44,037 nt of DNA from Oscillospiraceae bacterium (GCA_015065075.1 SVRA01000006.1:1-44037); one strand, 5' to 3'. Positions 1 to 7,753 are shown, numbered from the stretch's first letter. Notes: a model not told the origin generated them from the letters alone. Program-made: numbers and translations.

Positions 1-25
1 TTTCGGTCGACAAAACGGAGGAAAT

Positions 26-646
26 ATGAAAAACTTTTTTGCTGAATTCAAAAAGTTCATTACGCGCGGAAACGTAATGGATATGGCAGTCGGTGTTATC
101 GTCGGCGGCGCATTTACCGCGATCGTTAACGGACTTAGCAACTTCATTCTCAAGCCCATTATCAACTGGATTTTGGCGATGATCTTCGGCGCAAGCTCGC
201 TCACCGACGTATACACTATGCTTAAGCCTGCATATAAGGACGTGCTTGACGAGGCGGGCACAGTTATTGCTAAGGAGCTCGATCTTGCTAACTCGATATA
301 CATAAATTGGGGCGAGTTTATCAACGCGATCATCAACTTCCTGCTCATTGCTCTCGTTCTGTTCATTATCGTAAGATTCTTCAACAAGCTCAGAGCTGAC
401 GGCGAGAGCAGAAAGAAGAACAAGCCCACCAAGGCAGAGAAGAAGGAAATGAAGGCTCTTGGCATCAAGCGTTCTGACAAGAAGGCAGTTGCGGCTTACT
501 ATGAGGAGAAGGCTCGCGTTGCTGCTGAGGCTAAGGCGGCTGAGGAGGCTGCGGCAGCCGAGAAGGCAAGACTCGAAAGAGAAGCTAACCCCACTACCGA
601 GGATCTTCTCAAGCAGATTCTTGCACAGATGCAGAAGAAGGCTTAA
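26..646 (+). CDS. mscL: Large-conductance mechanosensitive channel MscL with long charged C-terminal tail
   Basis: MscL forms a homopentameric inner-membrane pore that opens under high membrane tension and releases solutes during osmotic downshock. The N-terminus shows the family pattern: an amphipathic start (MKNFFAEFKKFITRGNVMD), then a Gly/Ala/Val-rich first membrane helix (VGVIVGGAFTAIVNGL, about residues 22-42), a periplasmic-type loop, and a second membrane helix around residues 95-118. At 206 residues it is longer than the usual 130-150. The extra length is a Lys/Glu/Ala-rich, probably coiled-coil tail from about residue 125, ending in a conventional short helix (TTEDLLKQILAQMQKK). A GGAGG lies 5 bases before the ATG. 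A strong terminator follows, so it looks monocistronic. Identity is confident; the role of the tail is unknown. Confidence 0.95.
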   Translation: MKNFFAEFKKFITRGNVMDMAVGVIVGGAFTAIVNGLSNFILKPIINWILAMIFGASSLTDVYTMLKPAYKDVLDEAGTVIAKELDLANSIYINWGEFINAIINFLLIALVLFIIVRFFNKLRADGESRKKNKPTKAEKKEMKALGIKRSDKKAVAAYYEEKARVAAEAKAAEEAAAAEKARLEREANPTTEDLLKQILAQMQKKA

Positions 647-664
647 TTTTAATAAAAAGTCGTT

Positions 665-700
665 TCGGGAGGCATCTGACTATGATGTCTCCCGATTTTT
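665..700 (+). terminator. Intrinsic terminator after mscL
   Basis: A 12-bp stem (arms 665-676 and 684-695, one G-U pair) with a 7-base loop is followed by a T-run at 695-700, just downstream of the mscL stop. Confidence 0.9.
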
Positions 701-742
701 AAAAAGAAATTTGCCTCTCTGGCAATATCCAACCATAAAAAT

Positions 743-766
743 GCCGCCGAGGGCGGCGGAACGGAG
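743..766 (+). promoter_or_regulatory. GC-rich hairpin joined to the ribosome binding site of mgsA
   Basis: A perfect GCCGCC-GAG-GGCGGC hairpin (743-757) lies 4 bases before the CGGAG Shine-Dalgarno (762-766), itself 6 bases before the mgsA ATG. The same arrangement precedes the genes starting at 18898 and 22489 on the minus strand, including the shared GGCRGAACG run between stem and SD. A short TTGCC...GGCAA inverted repeat lies just upstream at 711-725. That it regulates translation is inference. Confidence 0.55.
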
Positions 767-772
767 ATCACA

Positions 773-1159
773 ATGAAAATAGCTTTGATAGCGCACGATA
801 AGAAAAAATCGGAGATCATTGAGCTTGCAAAGCAGTATAAGGAGGTTCTTGCAAACTACGAGCTTTACGCTACGGGCACGACGGGAACGCTTATCATGGG
901 CGAGACCTCGCTTCCGATACACAGAATGAAGAGCGGACCGCTCGGCGGAGACCAGCAGATCGGTGCGATGCTTGCAAACGGCGAGCTTGGGCTGATAATC
1001 TTCCTTCGCGACCCTCTCACCGCACAGCCTCACGAGCCTGACGTTTCGGCTCTGCTCAGGCTTTGCGACGTGCAGAAGATCCCGCTTGCGACAAACGTAA
1101 GCAGCGCGATAATTATGCTTGAATCCTTGAAGAACGGAACCTTTCCGGCAACAAAATAA
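773..1159 (+). CDS. mgsA: Methylglyoxal synthase
   Basis: MgsA converts dihydroxyacetone phosphate to methylglyoxal and phosphate in the cytosol, an overflow branch used when sugar phosphates accumulate. The 128-residue protein has the full family signature: the start MKIALIAHD, the phosphate-binding ATGTTG near residue 33, the catalytic motif SGPLGGDQQ (Asp60, equivalent to Asp71 in the E. coli enzyme), FLRDPL (Asp80), QPHEPD (His87) and the closing IPLATN. Length is slightly short of E. coli (152) but usual for Firmicutes. Its SD is joined to an unusual GC-rich hairpin (743-757). It is closed by a bidirectional terminator shared with the converging uxaC. In this window it may complement the uronate pathway, whose products enter lower glycolysis. 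Confidence 0.96.
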   Translation: MKIALIAHDKKKSEIIELAKQYKEVLANYELYATGTTGTLIMGETSLPIHRMKSGPLGGDQQIGAMLANGELGLIIFLRDPLTAQPHEPDVSALLRLCDVQKIPLATNVSSAIIMLESLKNGTFPATK

Positions 1160-1165
1160 AACAAA

Positions 1166-1197
1166 AAATTCGGCTCACTCGTGAGCCGAATTTTTTT
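1166..1197. terminator. Bidirectional terminator between mgsA and uxaC
   Basis: A 12-bp AT/GC stem (AATTCGGCTCA and its complement, 4-base loop) is flanked by an A-run and a T-run, so it can terminate mgsA rightward and the uxaBAC operon leftward. Confidence 0.92.
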
Positions 1198-1207
1198 GCC
1201 CGGATAA

Positions 1208-2437
1208 TCAGAATCCAAAATAATTCTTCGCGTTGTAGTAGCAGATATCTGCGGCGATCTTCTTGAGCTGCGCCATATCCGCGGGATATTCGCCCTCCTC
1301 GACCCATTTGCCGAGCAGGTTGCAGAGGATCCTTCTGAAATATTCGTGTCTTGTGTAGGAAACGAAGCTACGGCTATCGGTCAACATACCGACGAAGCGT
1401 GCGATCATTCCGAGGTTTGAGAGTGCTCTCATCTGGCTCTCCATACCGTCTCTCTGGTCGTTGAACCACCAGCCCGAGCCGAACTGGATCTTACCCGGGA
1501 TGCCGCCGCCCTGGAAGTTGCCGAGCATCGTTCCGAGGACGTAGTTATCCTTGGGGTTGAGGGTGTAGAGGATGGTCTTGGGGAGCATATCCTTTTTGTC
1601 AAGACCGTCAAGGATCTTCGAAAGTCCCTCTGCGATCTGGAAATCGTTGACCGAGTCAAAGCCCGTGTCGGCGCCGAGCTTTGCGAACATTCTCGAGTTA
1701 TTGTTACGCAGAGCGCCGATATGGAGCTGCCATACCCAGCCGCGCTTTGCATATTCCTCGCCGAGATATATCAGCTTCTCGATCGTCTCGTCGTCCATAG
1801 AGTCTACCGCGTGGTCGGAAAGGCGGCATCCGTTCTCGTGGAAGAAATCGAGGCGCTCGGGGAAGTCGGGTTTGATCGCTGCAAGGTCGGGGCGGAACGC
1901 GGGGATGACCTTTGTATCAAAGCCCTTGATCTCCTTTATCTGTCTGTGATATTCGAGCGTATCGTAGGGGGCATCTGTCGTGCAGATGGTCTCTACGTTG
2001 CTCTTTTTGATGAGTCCCTGAACTCTGTATTCATCGGTTGCAAGCAGTGCATTGATCTTATCCCAGATAGCCTTGGCGGTGTCCTCGGACAAGGTCTCGT
2101 CGATGTCGAAATATCTCTTAAGCTCAAGGTGGGTCCAATGGTAAAGCGGGTTGCCGATAAGCAGCGGAACGGTCTTTGCGAACGCGAGCCACTTTTCGTA
2201 GTCGTCGGCATCTCCCGTGATGTATCTTTCGTCAACGCCGTTGGTACGCATCTGACGCCACTTGTAGTGGTCGCCGCCGAGGAAAAGCTCGTACGCGTTC
2301 TTGAATTGATGGTTTTCGGCGATCATTTTGGGGCTGATGTGGCAATGGTAGTCGATTATCGGGAGATCCTTGACCGACTCGTAAAGCTCTCTTGCCGTTT
2401 TGGTTTTTAACATAAAATCATCGTTAATAAAACTCAT
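1208..2437 (-). CDS. uxaC: Uronate isomerase (glucuronate/galacturonate isomerase), compact form
   Basis: UxaC interconverts D-galacturonate and D-tagaturonate, or D-glucuronate and D-fructuronate, the first intracellular step of hexuronate catabolism. It is an amidohydrolase-fold protein. The metal-binding HCH (His31, His33 in IIDYHCHISP) and the strongly conserved blocks GDHYKWRQMRTNGV, GNPLYHWTHLEL, HIGALRNNN, FGSGWWFNDQ and LTDSRSF...YTRHEYFRRIL are all present. At 409 residues it is about 60 shorter than the E. coli enzyme. From memory of that sequence, the loss maps to two loops around the GCRLSDHAVD block, not to the active-site blocks, so the enzyme is probably functional. Its ATG overlaps the uxaA stop (ATGA), indicating translational coupling. 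It is the last gene of the uxaBAC operon. Confidence 0.94.
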   Translation of the reverse strand: MSFINDDFMLKTKTARELYESVKDLPIIDYHCHISPKMIAENHQFKNAYELFLGGDHYKWRQMRTNGVDERYITGDADDYEKWLAFAKTVPLLIGNPLYHWTHLELKRYFDIDETLSEDTAKAIWDKINALLATDEYRVQGLIKKSNVETICTTDAPYDTLEYHRQIKEIKGFDTKVIPAFRPDLAAIKPDFPERLDFFHENGCRLSDHAVDSMDDETIEKLIYLGEEYAKRGWVWQLHIGALRNNNSRMFAKLGADTGFDSVNDFQIAEGLSKILDGLDKKDMLPKTILYTLNPKDNYVLGTMLGNFQGGGIPGKIQFGSGWWFNDQRDGMESQMRALSNLGMIARFVGMLTDSRSFVSYTRHEYFRRILCNLLGKWVEEGEYPADMAQLKKIAADICYYNAKNYFGF

Positions 2438-3834
2438 AGCGTTACTCCGTCCTTGAATATTGAAATTTCTTCGTATTTGTTGGCTTCGTTTTTGGTCTGC
2501 TCGCCCTCGGCAACTCTTACGACGTAAGCCAGGAGCTCGTCGGAGAGATCGCTGCCGTCAAGCGTGGGGGAGGCGTCAAAATCGATCCAATTTGCCTTTC
2601 TTTCGGCAAGGGAGTGATTGGTGGCGATCTTTACGGTGGGCACTGCGGTGCCGAGGGGCGTGCCGCGTCCTGTGGTGAAGAGAATTATGTGAACTCCCGC
2701 CGCCATAAGATTTGTGCATGCGACGATATCGTTTCCGGGGCCGTTGAGCAGGGAAAGACCGTTCTTCTCGAGTCTGTCGCCGTAGGATAGCACGTCGACG
2801 ACGGGGGAAAGCCCGCCCTTCTGGATACAGCCGAGCGATTTTTCCTCAAGGGTGGTGATACCGCCCTTTTTGTTTCCGGGTGAGGGGTTTTCGTAGATCA
2901 CCTGATTGTATCGGGTATAATAATCCTTGAAATCGTTGACCATTTTTACGGTCTTATCAAAGATCTCTTCGCTTTCGCATCTGTTCATAATCAGATGCTC
3001 CGCGCCGAACATTTCGGGCACCTCGGTCAAGGCGCAGGAGCCGCCGAGAGAAACAAGTCTGTCACAGAATCTGCCGACGAGGGGATTTGCGGTGATTCCC
3101 GAAAGCCCGTCGCTTCCGCCGCACTTGAGTCCGACCTTAAGCTTGGAGATGTGGACGGGCTGACGCTTGAAGGTGTCGGCGTATGCCTTCAGCTCCTCTA
3201 TAAGCCTTATGCCCTCTGCTATCTCGTCGGAAAAGTCCTGCGCGTTAAGGAATTTGACGCGCTTGTCGTTCCACTCGCCAAGAACCGATTTGAAAACGTC
3301 GATATTGTTATTTTCGCATCCGAGACCGAGCACGAGCACGCCGCCTGCGTTTGGGTGGTTGACCATTCCGCGAAGGATGTACTGCGTTGTGGTCTGGTCG
3401 TCGCCAAGCTGGGAGCAGCCGAAGGGGTGAGGGAAATATTTTGCGCCCGTAAGCTCTGCCAGCTTTTCGGCGATCTTATTTACACAGCCGACGGTGTTGA
3501 CGATCCAGATATCGTTTCGGATACCGACCTGACCGTCCTCGCGGACGTAGCCCATAAAGGTGAGGTCGCTGTCGGTCTTTTCGTCGTGGCACTCTGCCTT
3601 CTCATAGGTGTAATCAAGCTTGCCCGAAAGGTTTGTCTTGACGTTGTGGGTGTGGACGTGCTCGCCCGCCTTGATATCCTCGGTCGCGTGACCGATCGGC
3701 TGACCGTATTTTATTACGTTCTCGCCGTTTTTGATATCGCAAAGGGCGTATTTGTGCCCATCTGCGAGGTTTATTCCCACGTTATCAAGCTTATTTATTA
3801 CAAGCAGATTGGGAAGGTTATTTTCTTTCGACAT
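2434..3834 (-). CDS. uxaA: Altronate dehydratase
   Basis: UxaA dehydrates D-altronate to 2-keto-3-deoxy-D-gluconate, the third step of galacturonate breakdown, using a metal cofactor. The 466-residue protein has an N-terminal SAF-like domain (about residues 1-75, with GHATEDIKAGEHVHTHNV) followed by the altronate/galactarate dehydratase core with FMGYVREDGQVGIRND, VNTVGCVN, HPFGCSQLGDD, VLGLGCENN, LKCGGSDGLSGITANP and FTTGRGTPLGTAVPTVK. These include several conserved Cys/Gly motifs of the family. The start overlaps uxaB by 17 bases and the stop overlaps uxaC by 4, so the three proteins are made from one tightly coupled message. The order UxaB-UxaA-UxaC follows substrate flow except for the isomerase coming last. 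Confidence 0.95.
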   Translation of the reverse strand: MSKENNLPNLLVINKLDNVGINLADGHKYALCDIKNGENVIKYGQPIGHATEDIKAGEHVHTHNVKTNLSGKLDYTYEKAECHDEKTDSDLTFMGYVREDGQVGIRNDIWIVNTVGCVNKIAEKLAELTGAKYFPHPFGCSQLGDDQTTTQYILRGMVNHPNAGGVLVLGLGCENNNIDVFKSVLGEWNDKRVKFLNAQDFSDEIAEGIRLIEELKAYADTFKRQPVHISKLKVGLKCGGSDGLSGITANPLVGRFCDRLVSLGGSCALTEVPEMFGAEHLIMNRCESEEIFDKTVKMVNDFKDYYTRYNQVIYENPSPGNKKGGITTLEEKSLGCIQKGGLSPVVDVLSYGDRLEKNGLSLLNGPGNDIVACTNLMAAGVHIILFTTGRGTPLGTAVPTVKIATNHSLAERKANWIDFDASPTLDGSDLSDELLAYVVRVAEGEQTKNEANKYEEISIFKDGVTL

Positions 3835-5086
3835 ACTTTGCTACCTCTTTTTCAAGGAAGGAGAGATCGGTGCCCCAAAGCTTTTCGTTGGCAAGGATCT
3901 CGCCGACGGTGGCGGACTTCATGAACGCGGTGACCTCGGGATCGTCATTGGTCATATCGGTCGTGTAGAAGTCGATAAGCTTTGCAAAGGAGAAGAGAAG
4001 CGTCTCGGGCATTTTGTTATATCTCTTGATATATTCGAGGATAGAGGGAAGCACGCGAACCTTGAATTTACTTACGCTGTTGAGCGCGATCGAGATCAGC
4101 ATGTGTCTGATATAGGGGTTGGAGAAGCGGATTATTACGTTGTCGGCGTATTCGATAAGCTCCTCGCGGGGAAGATCGAGCGTGGGAATGATCTCGTTGT
4201 AAACGCACTTTCTGATGTGAGCAAGCATACCCTCGTCGTCGATGCAGCTCTTTACGGTGTCAAAGCCCGAAAGCAGAGCGTAGGGCACGAGCGAGGTGTG
4301 CGCGCCGTTGAGAATGCGGACCTTTCTGCTTCTGTACATTTCGAGGTTGTCCGTCACGATAACGTTGAGGCCACACTTGTCGAAGGGGATCTCAGAGCAG
4401 AGATCTGCATATCCCTCAATTACCCAAAGGTGAAAATACTCGCTGGTGTTGACCATCTTGTCGTCAAAGCTGAGGTCGATCTTCTCGTCTTTGGGGTATC
4501 CCGTGTTGATTCTGTCGACAAGCGTGTTGCAGAAGACGTTATCGTTCTCGATCCATGCCTTGAAGTCCTCGCCAAGCTCCCAGAGGTCAGCGTACTGAAG
4601 CACGCATTTTTTGAGGTTGGCGCCGTTTTTGTCGATAAGCTCGCAGGGAAGGAACACGAAGCCGCCAAGACCGAGATCGAATCTCTTTTTGAGAAACTGA
4701 GTCAGCTTTGCGGGGAAGGTCTTTGCGGGTCTGTCGGTTATTTTGTCGGTGTCCTCGAAGCAGATTCCCGCCTCGGTGGTGTTGGATATAATGAATCTGA
4801 AGTCGGGGTTTTCGGCGAGCGCCATGTAAGCGTCAAAATCGTCGTAGGGCTTTACGCAACGCGAGATAACGTCGACAAGCTTTACGTCCACGCCCTCACT
4901 GCCGCGGCAAAGATGGGTGTATTTGCATCCCTGCGCCTCGAGCATATCGCACATACCCTTCTCGATAGGCTGAACTACTACTACCTTGCCGTCAAAATCG
5001 GTCTTTTCGTTGATGATCTGAAGCATCCAATCGGCAAATCCTCGCAGAAAACCGCCCTCGCCGAACTGTATAACTCTTTCCTTCAT
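3818..5086 (-). CDS. uxaB: Tagaturonate reductase (altronate oxidoreductase)
   Basis: UxaB reduces D-tagaturonate to D-altronate with NADH. It belongs to the long-chain polyol/mannitol dehydrogenase family. The N-terminus carries the nucleotide-binding Gly-rich QFGEGGFLRGF, and the catalytic K-x4-N-x2-H motif is KVRILNGAH (Lys255, Asn260, His263). The motifs ISNTTEAG and FLPCELIDKNG are typical of the uronate branch. The start at 5086 (MKERVIQFGEGG) is chosen over an in-frame codon 48 bases upstream because GGAGG lies 8 bases before it and the upstream residues do not fit the family. It is the first gene of the operon and diverges from an AraC-type regulator 145 bases away. UxaB is preferred over UxaD because the next gene is altronate dehydratase. 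Confidence 0.92.
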   Translation of the reverse strand: MKERVIQFGEGGFLRGFADWMLQIINEKTDFDGKVVVVQPIEKGMCDMLEAQGCKYTHLCRGSEGVDVKLVDVISRCVKPYDDFDAYMALAENPDFRFIISNTTEAGICFEDTDKITDRPAKTFPAKLTQFLKKRFDLGLGGFVFLPCELIDKNGANLKKCVLQYADLWELGEDFKAWIENDNVFCNTLVDRINTGYPKDEKIDLSFDDKMVNTSEYFHLWVIEGYADLCSEIPFDKCGLNVIVTDNLEMYRSRKVRILNGAHTSLVPYALLSGFDTVKSCIDDEGMLAHIRKCVYNEIIPTLDLPREELIEYADNVIIRFSNPYIRHMLISIALNSVSKFKVRVLPSILEYIKRYNKMPETLLFSFAKLIDFYTTDMTNDDPEVTAFMKSATVGEILANEKLWGTDLSFLEKEVAKYVERK

Positions 5087-5122
5087 GAGAATAAACCTCC
5101 ATAATTTTAATTTTACAAATCC

Positions 5123-5128
5123 ATTATA
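5123..5128 (-). promoter_or_regulatory. -10 element of the uxaBAC promoter
   Basis: A consensus TATAAT (minus strand) lies 37 bases before the uxaB start, but no recognisable -35 is seen at 16-18 bases. A good -10 with a poor -35 suits activation by the divergent AraC-family protein; this is inference. Confidence 0.5.
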
Positions 5129-5181
5129 TATCAAAAAAACACAAAAATCCTTAATAATTTTGATAAAATGCCGCGAAAATC

Positions 5182-5210
5182 TTGATTTTTTTGATTATAT
5201 GTGTTACAAT
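5182..5210 (+). promoter_or_regulatory. Sigma-A promoter of the AraC-family regulator
   Basis: TTGATT and TACAAT are separated by 17 bases, 22 bases before the SD (GGGAGGTG) of the regulator gene. Confidence 0.7.
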
Positions 5211-5231
5211 ATAGCAAGGGAGGTGAGAAAA

Positions 5232-6047
5232 ATGACCCTTGGAGAGCACGAAATTTATTTTCACCGCGACAAAGTGACCGAAAACCGAGGCAGGCACACA
5301 CTCAAAAAGCACTACCACGATCTGTTTGAAATATACTTTATTGAAAGCGGCGCTTGCTGCTATTTTATCGACAACAAATCCTACAATCTCGTCCCCGGGG
5401 ACATTATTTTCGTGCCCGCGGGAGTCGTACATAATACCGAGTATAAAAACACTATTCACTCGCGGATGCTTGTCAACTGCTCAGAGTGGTTCATTCCCGA
5501 CGCGATCAAGGAAAAGCTTTCTTCAAAGCCGTATCTCTATCGCAATCCCGAGTTTGCGGCACAGGTCTGCGATATTTTGCAGGGTATAGAGCAGGAGTGC
5601 AGGGAGCCCGATGAATACAGCGAGGAAAGTTTGCGCTGCTATACTTATGCGCTTTTCTTTTTGGTTGCGCGCAATACTAATCTTTGCGAATCCATACAGG
5701 CTGAAAAGCACTATATTGAGGATGCGATCGAATATCTGCAGGAAAATTTTGCCTCGAGCGTGACGCTTGGCGATATGGCAAAAAAATATTTTGTCAGTCC
5801 CGAGCATTTTTCCCGTATTTTCAAGAAGGAAACGGGCTTTCATTTTTCGGAATATCTCAACCTGTTAAGGTTAAAAAAGGCGGAGTCGATGCTTCGCCAG
5901 CTCAACGCCGCGACGGTCACCGAGATCGCGCAGAGTTGCGGATTTAACGACAGTAATTATTTTTCGGTCAGGTTTAAAAAGCTGTATGGGGTCTCTCCTA
6001 AAAAATATCAGGGTGTCAGCAGAAAAAGCAGTGATCGAGACAGATAG
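5232..6047 (+). CDS. AraC-family transcriptional regulator, probable activator of uxaBAC
   Basis: This 271-residue protein has a cupin-like N-terminal sensing domain (KKHYHDLFEIYFIESG, then PGDIIFVPAGVVHN, about residues 20-75) and a C-terminal AraC double helix-turn-helix (about residues 165-262: VTLGDMAKKYFVSPEHFSR, FKKETGFHFSEYLNLLRLKK, VTEIAQSCGFNDSNYFSVRF, FKKLYGVSPKKY). Such proteins bind a sugar or sugar acid and activate a nearby promoter. The divergent position next to uxaBAC makes a uronate the likely ligand, but that is inferred from context. The start at 5232 follows AGGTGAG by a normal spacing; an in-frame extension to 5085 would run through the promoter and is rejected. Confidence 0.9.
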   Translation: MTLGEHEIYFHRDKVTENRGRHTLKKHYHDLFEIYFIESGACCYFIDNKSYNLVPGDIIFVPAGVVHNTEYKNTIHSRMLVNCSEWFIPDAIKEKLSSKPYLYRNPEFAAQVCDILQGIEQECREPDEYSEESLRCYTYALFFLVARNTNLCESIQAEKHYIEDAIEYLQENFASSVTLGDMAKKYFVSPEHFSRIFKKETGFHFSEYLNLLRLKKAESMLRQLNAATVTEIAQSCGFNDSNYFSVRFKKLYGVSPKKYQGVSRKSSDRDR

Positions 6048-6101
6048 CAAATAGCAAATATTAAGCATTTATTAAAAATAATAAATTTTTGTGATTAAAT
6101 G

Positions 6102-6130
6102 TTGCAAAAGATGAAAAAATGTGCTACAAT
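6102..6130 (+). promoter_or_regulatory. Sigma-A promoter before the small membrane protein gene
   Basis: TTGCAA and TACAAT with a 17-base spacer, 69 bases before the ATG at 6199. Confidence 0.7.
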
Positions 6131-6198
6131 AAGTCGTAACCTTATAATTGTATGTATTTAAAGGTTGTTTCTGAATTTTGAGAAGGTCTGCGTGTTTT

Positions 6199-6573
6199 AT
6201 GAAGCGTTTTTTTAATTGGGCAAAAAATAAAATAGTGAATTTTGTTAAATGGCTATGGCAGGAGTGCAAGGATTGGAGAACCTTTATCTTGCTTGTTATA
6301 GTTTGTATAGTTGTCGGCGCGCCCGTTTGGATCAGCGGACTGCTTGGAATACTCTTTAACTGGACTTGGGCTTGGGCTGTGTTCGCGGCTCTTCTTGCTT
6401 TTTGGTGGTTGCCCGGTGTTCCGTATTTTGCTCTCTGTGTGGCAGTTACGTTGGCTATCAAGCGATTTTTTGAAAAAAAGACTGCAAAAAAAGCGAAGGC
6501 AAAGGGTATAGCTGAGATATCTAAAGACCTTGAGGAGATAGTCGAGAATACTGACGCGGAAGAAGATAACTGA
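6199..6573 (+). CDS. Small integral membrane protein of unknown function
   Basis: The 124-residue product starts with a Trp/Lys-rich amphipathic stretch (MKRFFNWAKNKIVNFVKWLW), has two or three hydrophobic segments (about residues 29-55, 58-75 and 78-95) rich in Trp, and ends in a charged Lys/Glu tail. It is not recognised. The ATG at 6199 is preferred over a TTG at 6178 because AGAAGG at 6181-6186 can only serve the ATG. It has its own promoter and terminator, so it is a real single-gene unit. Role not known. Confidence 0.75.
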   Translation: MKRFFNWAKNKIVNFVKWLWQECKDWRTFILLVIVCIVVGAPVWISGLLGILFNWTWAWAVFAALLAFWWLPGVPYFALCVAVTLAIKRFFEKKTAKKAKAKGIAEISKDLEEIVENTDAEEDN

Positions 6574-6581
6574 AATAAATA

Positions 6582-6622
6582 AAAAACAGTTCCCGAAGCA
6601 TATGATGTCGGGAACTGTTTTT
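6582..6622. terminator. Bidirectional terminator
   Basis: A 14-bp stem (AAAACAGTTCCCGA and its complement) with a 12-base loop is flanked by an A-run and a T-run. It closes the small membrane protein gene and the converging gene ending at 6636. Confidence 0.92.
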
Positions 6623-6635
6623 ACTTTATTCATCC

Positions 6636-7508
6636 TTAATTATTTACGCGTCTGTACGTTGTCGCTCTGCCGAGTGTACCTGCCGGCTCAAGTAGCCCGA
6701 GGTGACAGAGGGTCTTGACGATTGAATAAGCATCTATGCCGCGTATTCCCGATTTTGCCGAATAATTTTTAACGCAAAACGGTTCTTGAAGGTCGTCGGG
6801 AATAAAGATGGAATAGTCGCTCGCACCTGTGAAAATGTACGCGCGCAAAAGTGAGATCGGGATAAGCTCGTATTTTTTGTATCTTGGGCGCTTTCTGCCG
6901 TCTTTTTGAATATTTTTCTTGTATTGTTCGGCTTCCATCATAAGAATAACGAGCGAAAAACGGGGGGAAGATATAAAATCTCTGAAAAAGTAGAGCTCGG
7001 AGGCGATGTCGGTGATCTTTCCCTTGATGTGTGATTTTTTGCGATTTTCGACGTTTCCTGTTTTTGTATTTATCAGGCTGACCCATTTTGTCTCTGCGAT
7101 CGGGTGGATCACGGTGATATTATAGGTCGTATTGTCGAGTATCCATTGAATTTTATCTCGCAGGGGCGAAAAACTGCCCGTTTGGATCTCATATATAGTA
7201 TTACCGTCGAGAATGTCGGCAACGAAGCGGCGTTTTTTTGTTTTTTTGTCGTTTTCTTCCTCGTCGGTGAGTTTTTTGCAACCGACAGAGCCGTCGATTA
7301 AGACCTCGTGCTTTGTCTCGTCGGGACAGATGAAGCGCTTTATCGCGGCGTGCATCTGCTTTTCCCCAAGCGTTCCGATGCCGCCGTATTCGTCATCGTC
7401 GGAGGAGAGCTGACAAGCCTCGCTCATAACGTCGATGACTATCCTGCGGAAGCGCACAGTGTCGGCGCTCGATATTTCAAAAATGGAACAGTTATCCTTA
7501 ATTTGCAT
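6636..7508 (-). CDS. Predicted PD-(D/E)XK-like protein with C-terminal winged-helix-like segment
   Basis: The function is not established. Around residues 50-125 the protein has GEKQMHAAIKRF, then HEVLIDGS, then RRFVADIL (Asp98), IYEIQTGSF (Glu107, Gln109) and LRDKIQWIL. An acidic residue, a strand break, then E-x-Q matches the core of the PD-(D/E)XK nuclease fold with Gln in place of Lys. I recall similar EIQT proteins of unknown function in Clostridia. The last about 60 residues (GIRGIDAYSIVKTLCHLGLLE) resemble a winged helix. The ATG at 7508 is used; a TTG at 7553 is possible. Its promoter carries a perfect 17-base palindrome between -35 and -10, suggesting self-repression. It could be a DNA-binding protein or nuclease. 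Confidence 0.7.
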   Translation of the reverse strand: MQIKDNCSIFEISSADTVRFRRIVIDVMSEACQLSSDDDEYGGIGTLGEKQMHAAIKRFICPDETKHEVLIDGSVGCKKLTDEEENDKKTKKRRFVADILDGNTIYEIQTGSFSPLRDKIQWILDNTTYNITVIHPIAETKWVSLINTKTGNVENRKKSHIKGKITDIASELYFFRDFISSPRFSLVILMMEAEQYKKNIQKDGRKRPRYKKYELIPISLLRAYIFTGASDYSIFIPDDLQEPFCVKNYSAKSGIRGIDAYSIVKTLCHLGLLEPAGTLGRATTYRRVNN

Positions 7509-7568
7509 AAAAAGGGTAGTGCCTTTCAAAATTTTATATAAATGATTTATCAAAATCCGTACAAACTA

Positions 7569-7596
7569 ATTTTATCACAATTTTGAAAATTGTCAA
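7569..7596 (-). promoter_or_regulatory. Promoter with embedded palindromic operator
   Basis: On the minus strand TTGACA (7591-7596) and TAAAAT (7569-7574) are 16 bases apart. The spacer contains a perfect palindrome, ACAATTTTGAAAATTGT (7577-7593), overlapping the -35. This is where a repressor would block RNA polymerase. Confidence 0.7.
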
Positions 7597-7664
7597 CTGC
7601 CGTTTCATTAATTGTTAGACATTAAATCCGATCGTACACGGCAAAATAATAACGTGCCGTACGG

Positions 7665-7712
7665 TATAGCCGAAGAGAGCCGAACGTATGAGTTCGACCC
7701 CCTTCGGCTATA
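7665..7712 (+). promoter_or_regulatory. Nested hairpin in the region upstream of spoIVB
   Basis: An 11-bp perfect outer stem (TATAGCCGAAG and its complement) encloses a 5-bp inner stem (CGAAC/GTTCG). It lies 41 bases before the spoIVB start. A further ACGGCA/TGCCGT pair lies just upstream (about 7637-7660). It lacks a following T-run, so it is a leader structure rather than a terminator. Confidence 0.5.
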
Positions 7713-7753
7713 AAAACGGCTTGCGGCGCAATTTCATTAAAGGAAACGAAGGC

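Noticed and set aside
459-776. Arg/Leu-rich ORF overlapping mscL
   Set aside because: Frame-shifted reading of the mscL coiled-coil tail that continues through the terminator.
3731-5104. Long plus-strand ORF opposite uxaB (457 codons)
   Set aside because: It is the exact antisense shadow of uxaB/uxaA, has no SD or recognisable domain, and its existence follows from the codon bias of the minus-strand genes.
7665-7712. tRNA-like sequence (GTTCGA near a closing stem)
   Set aside because: There is no D-arm or anticodon arm of correct size and no CCA end; it is a simple nested hairpin.
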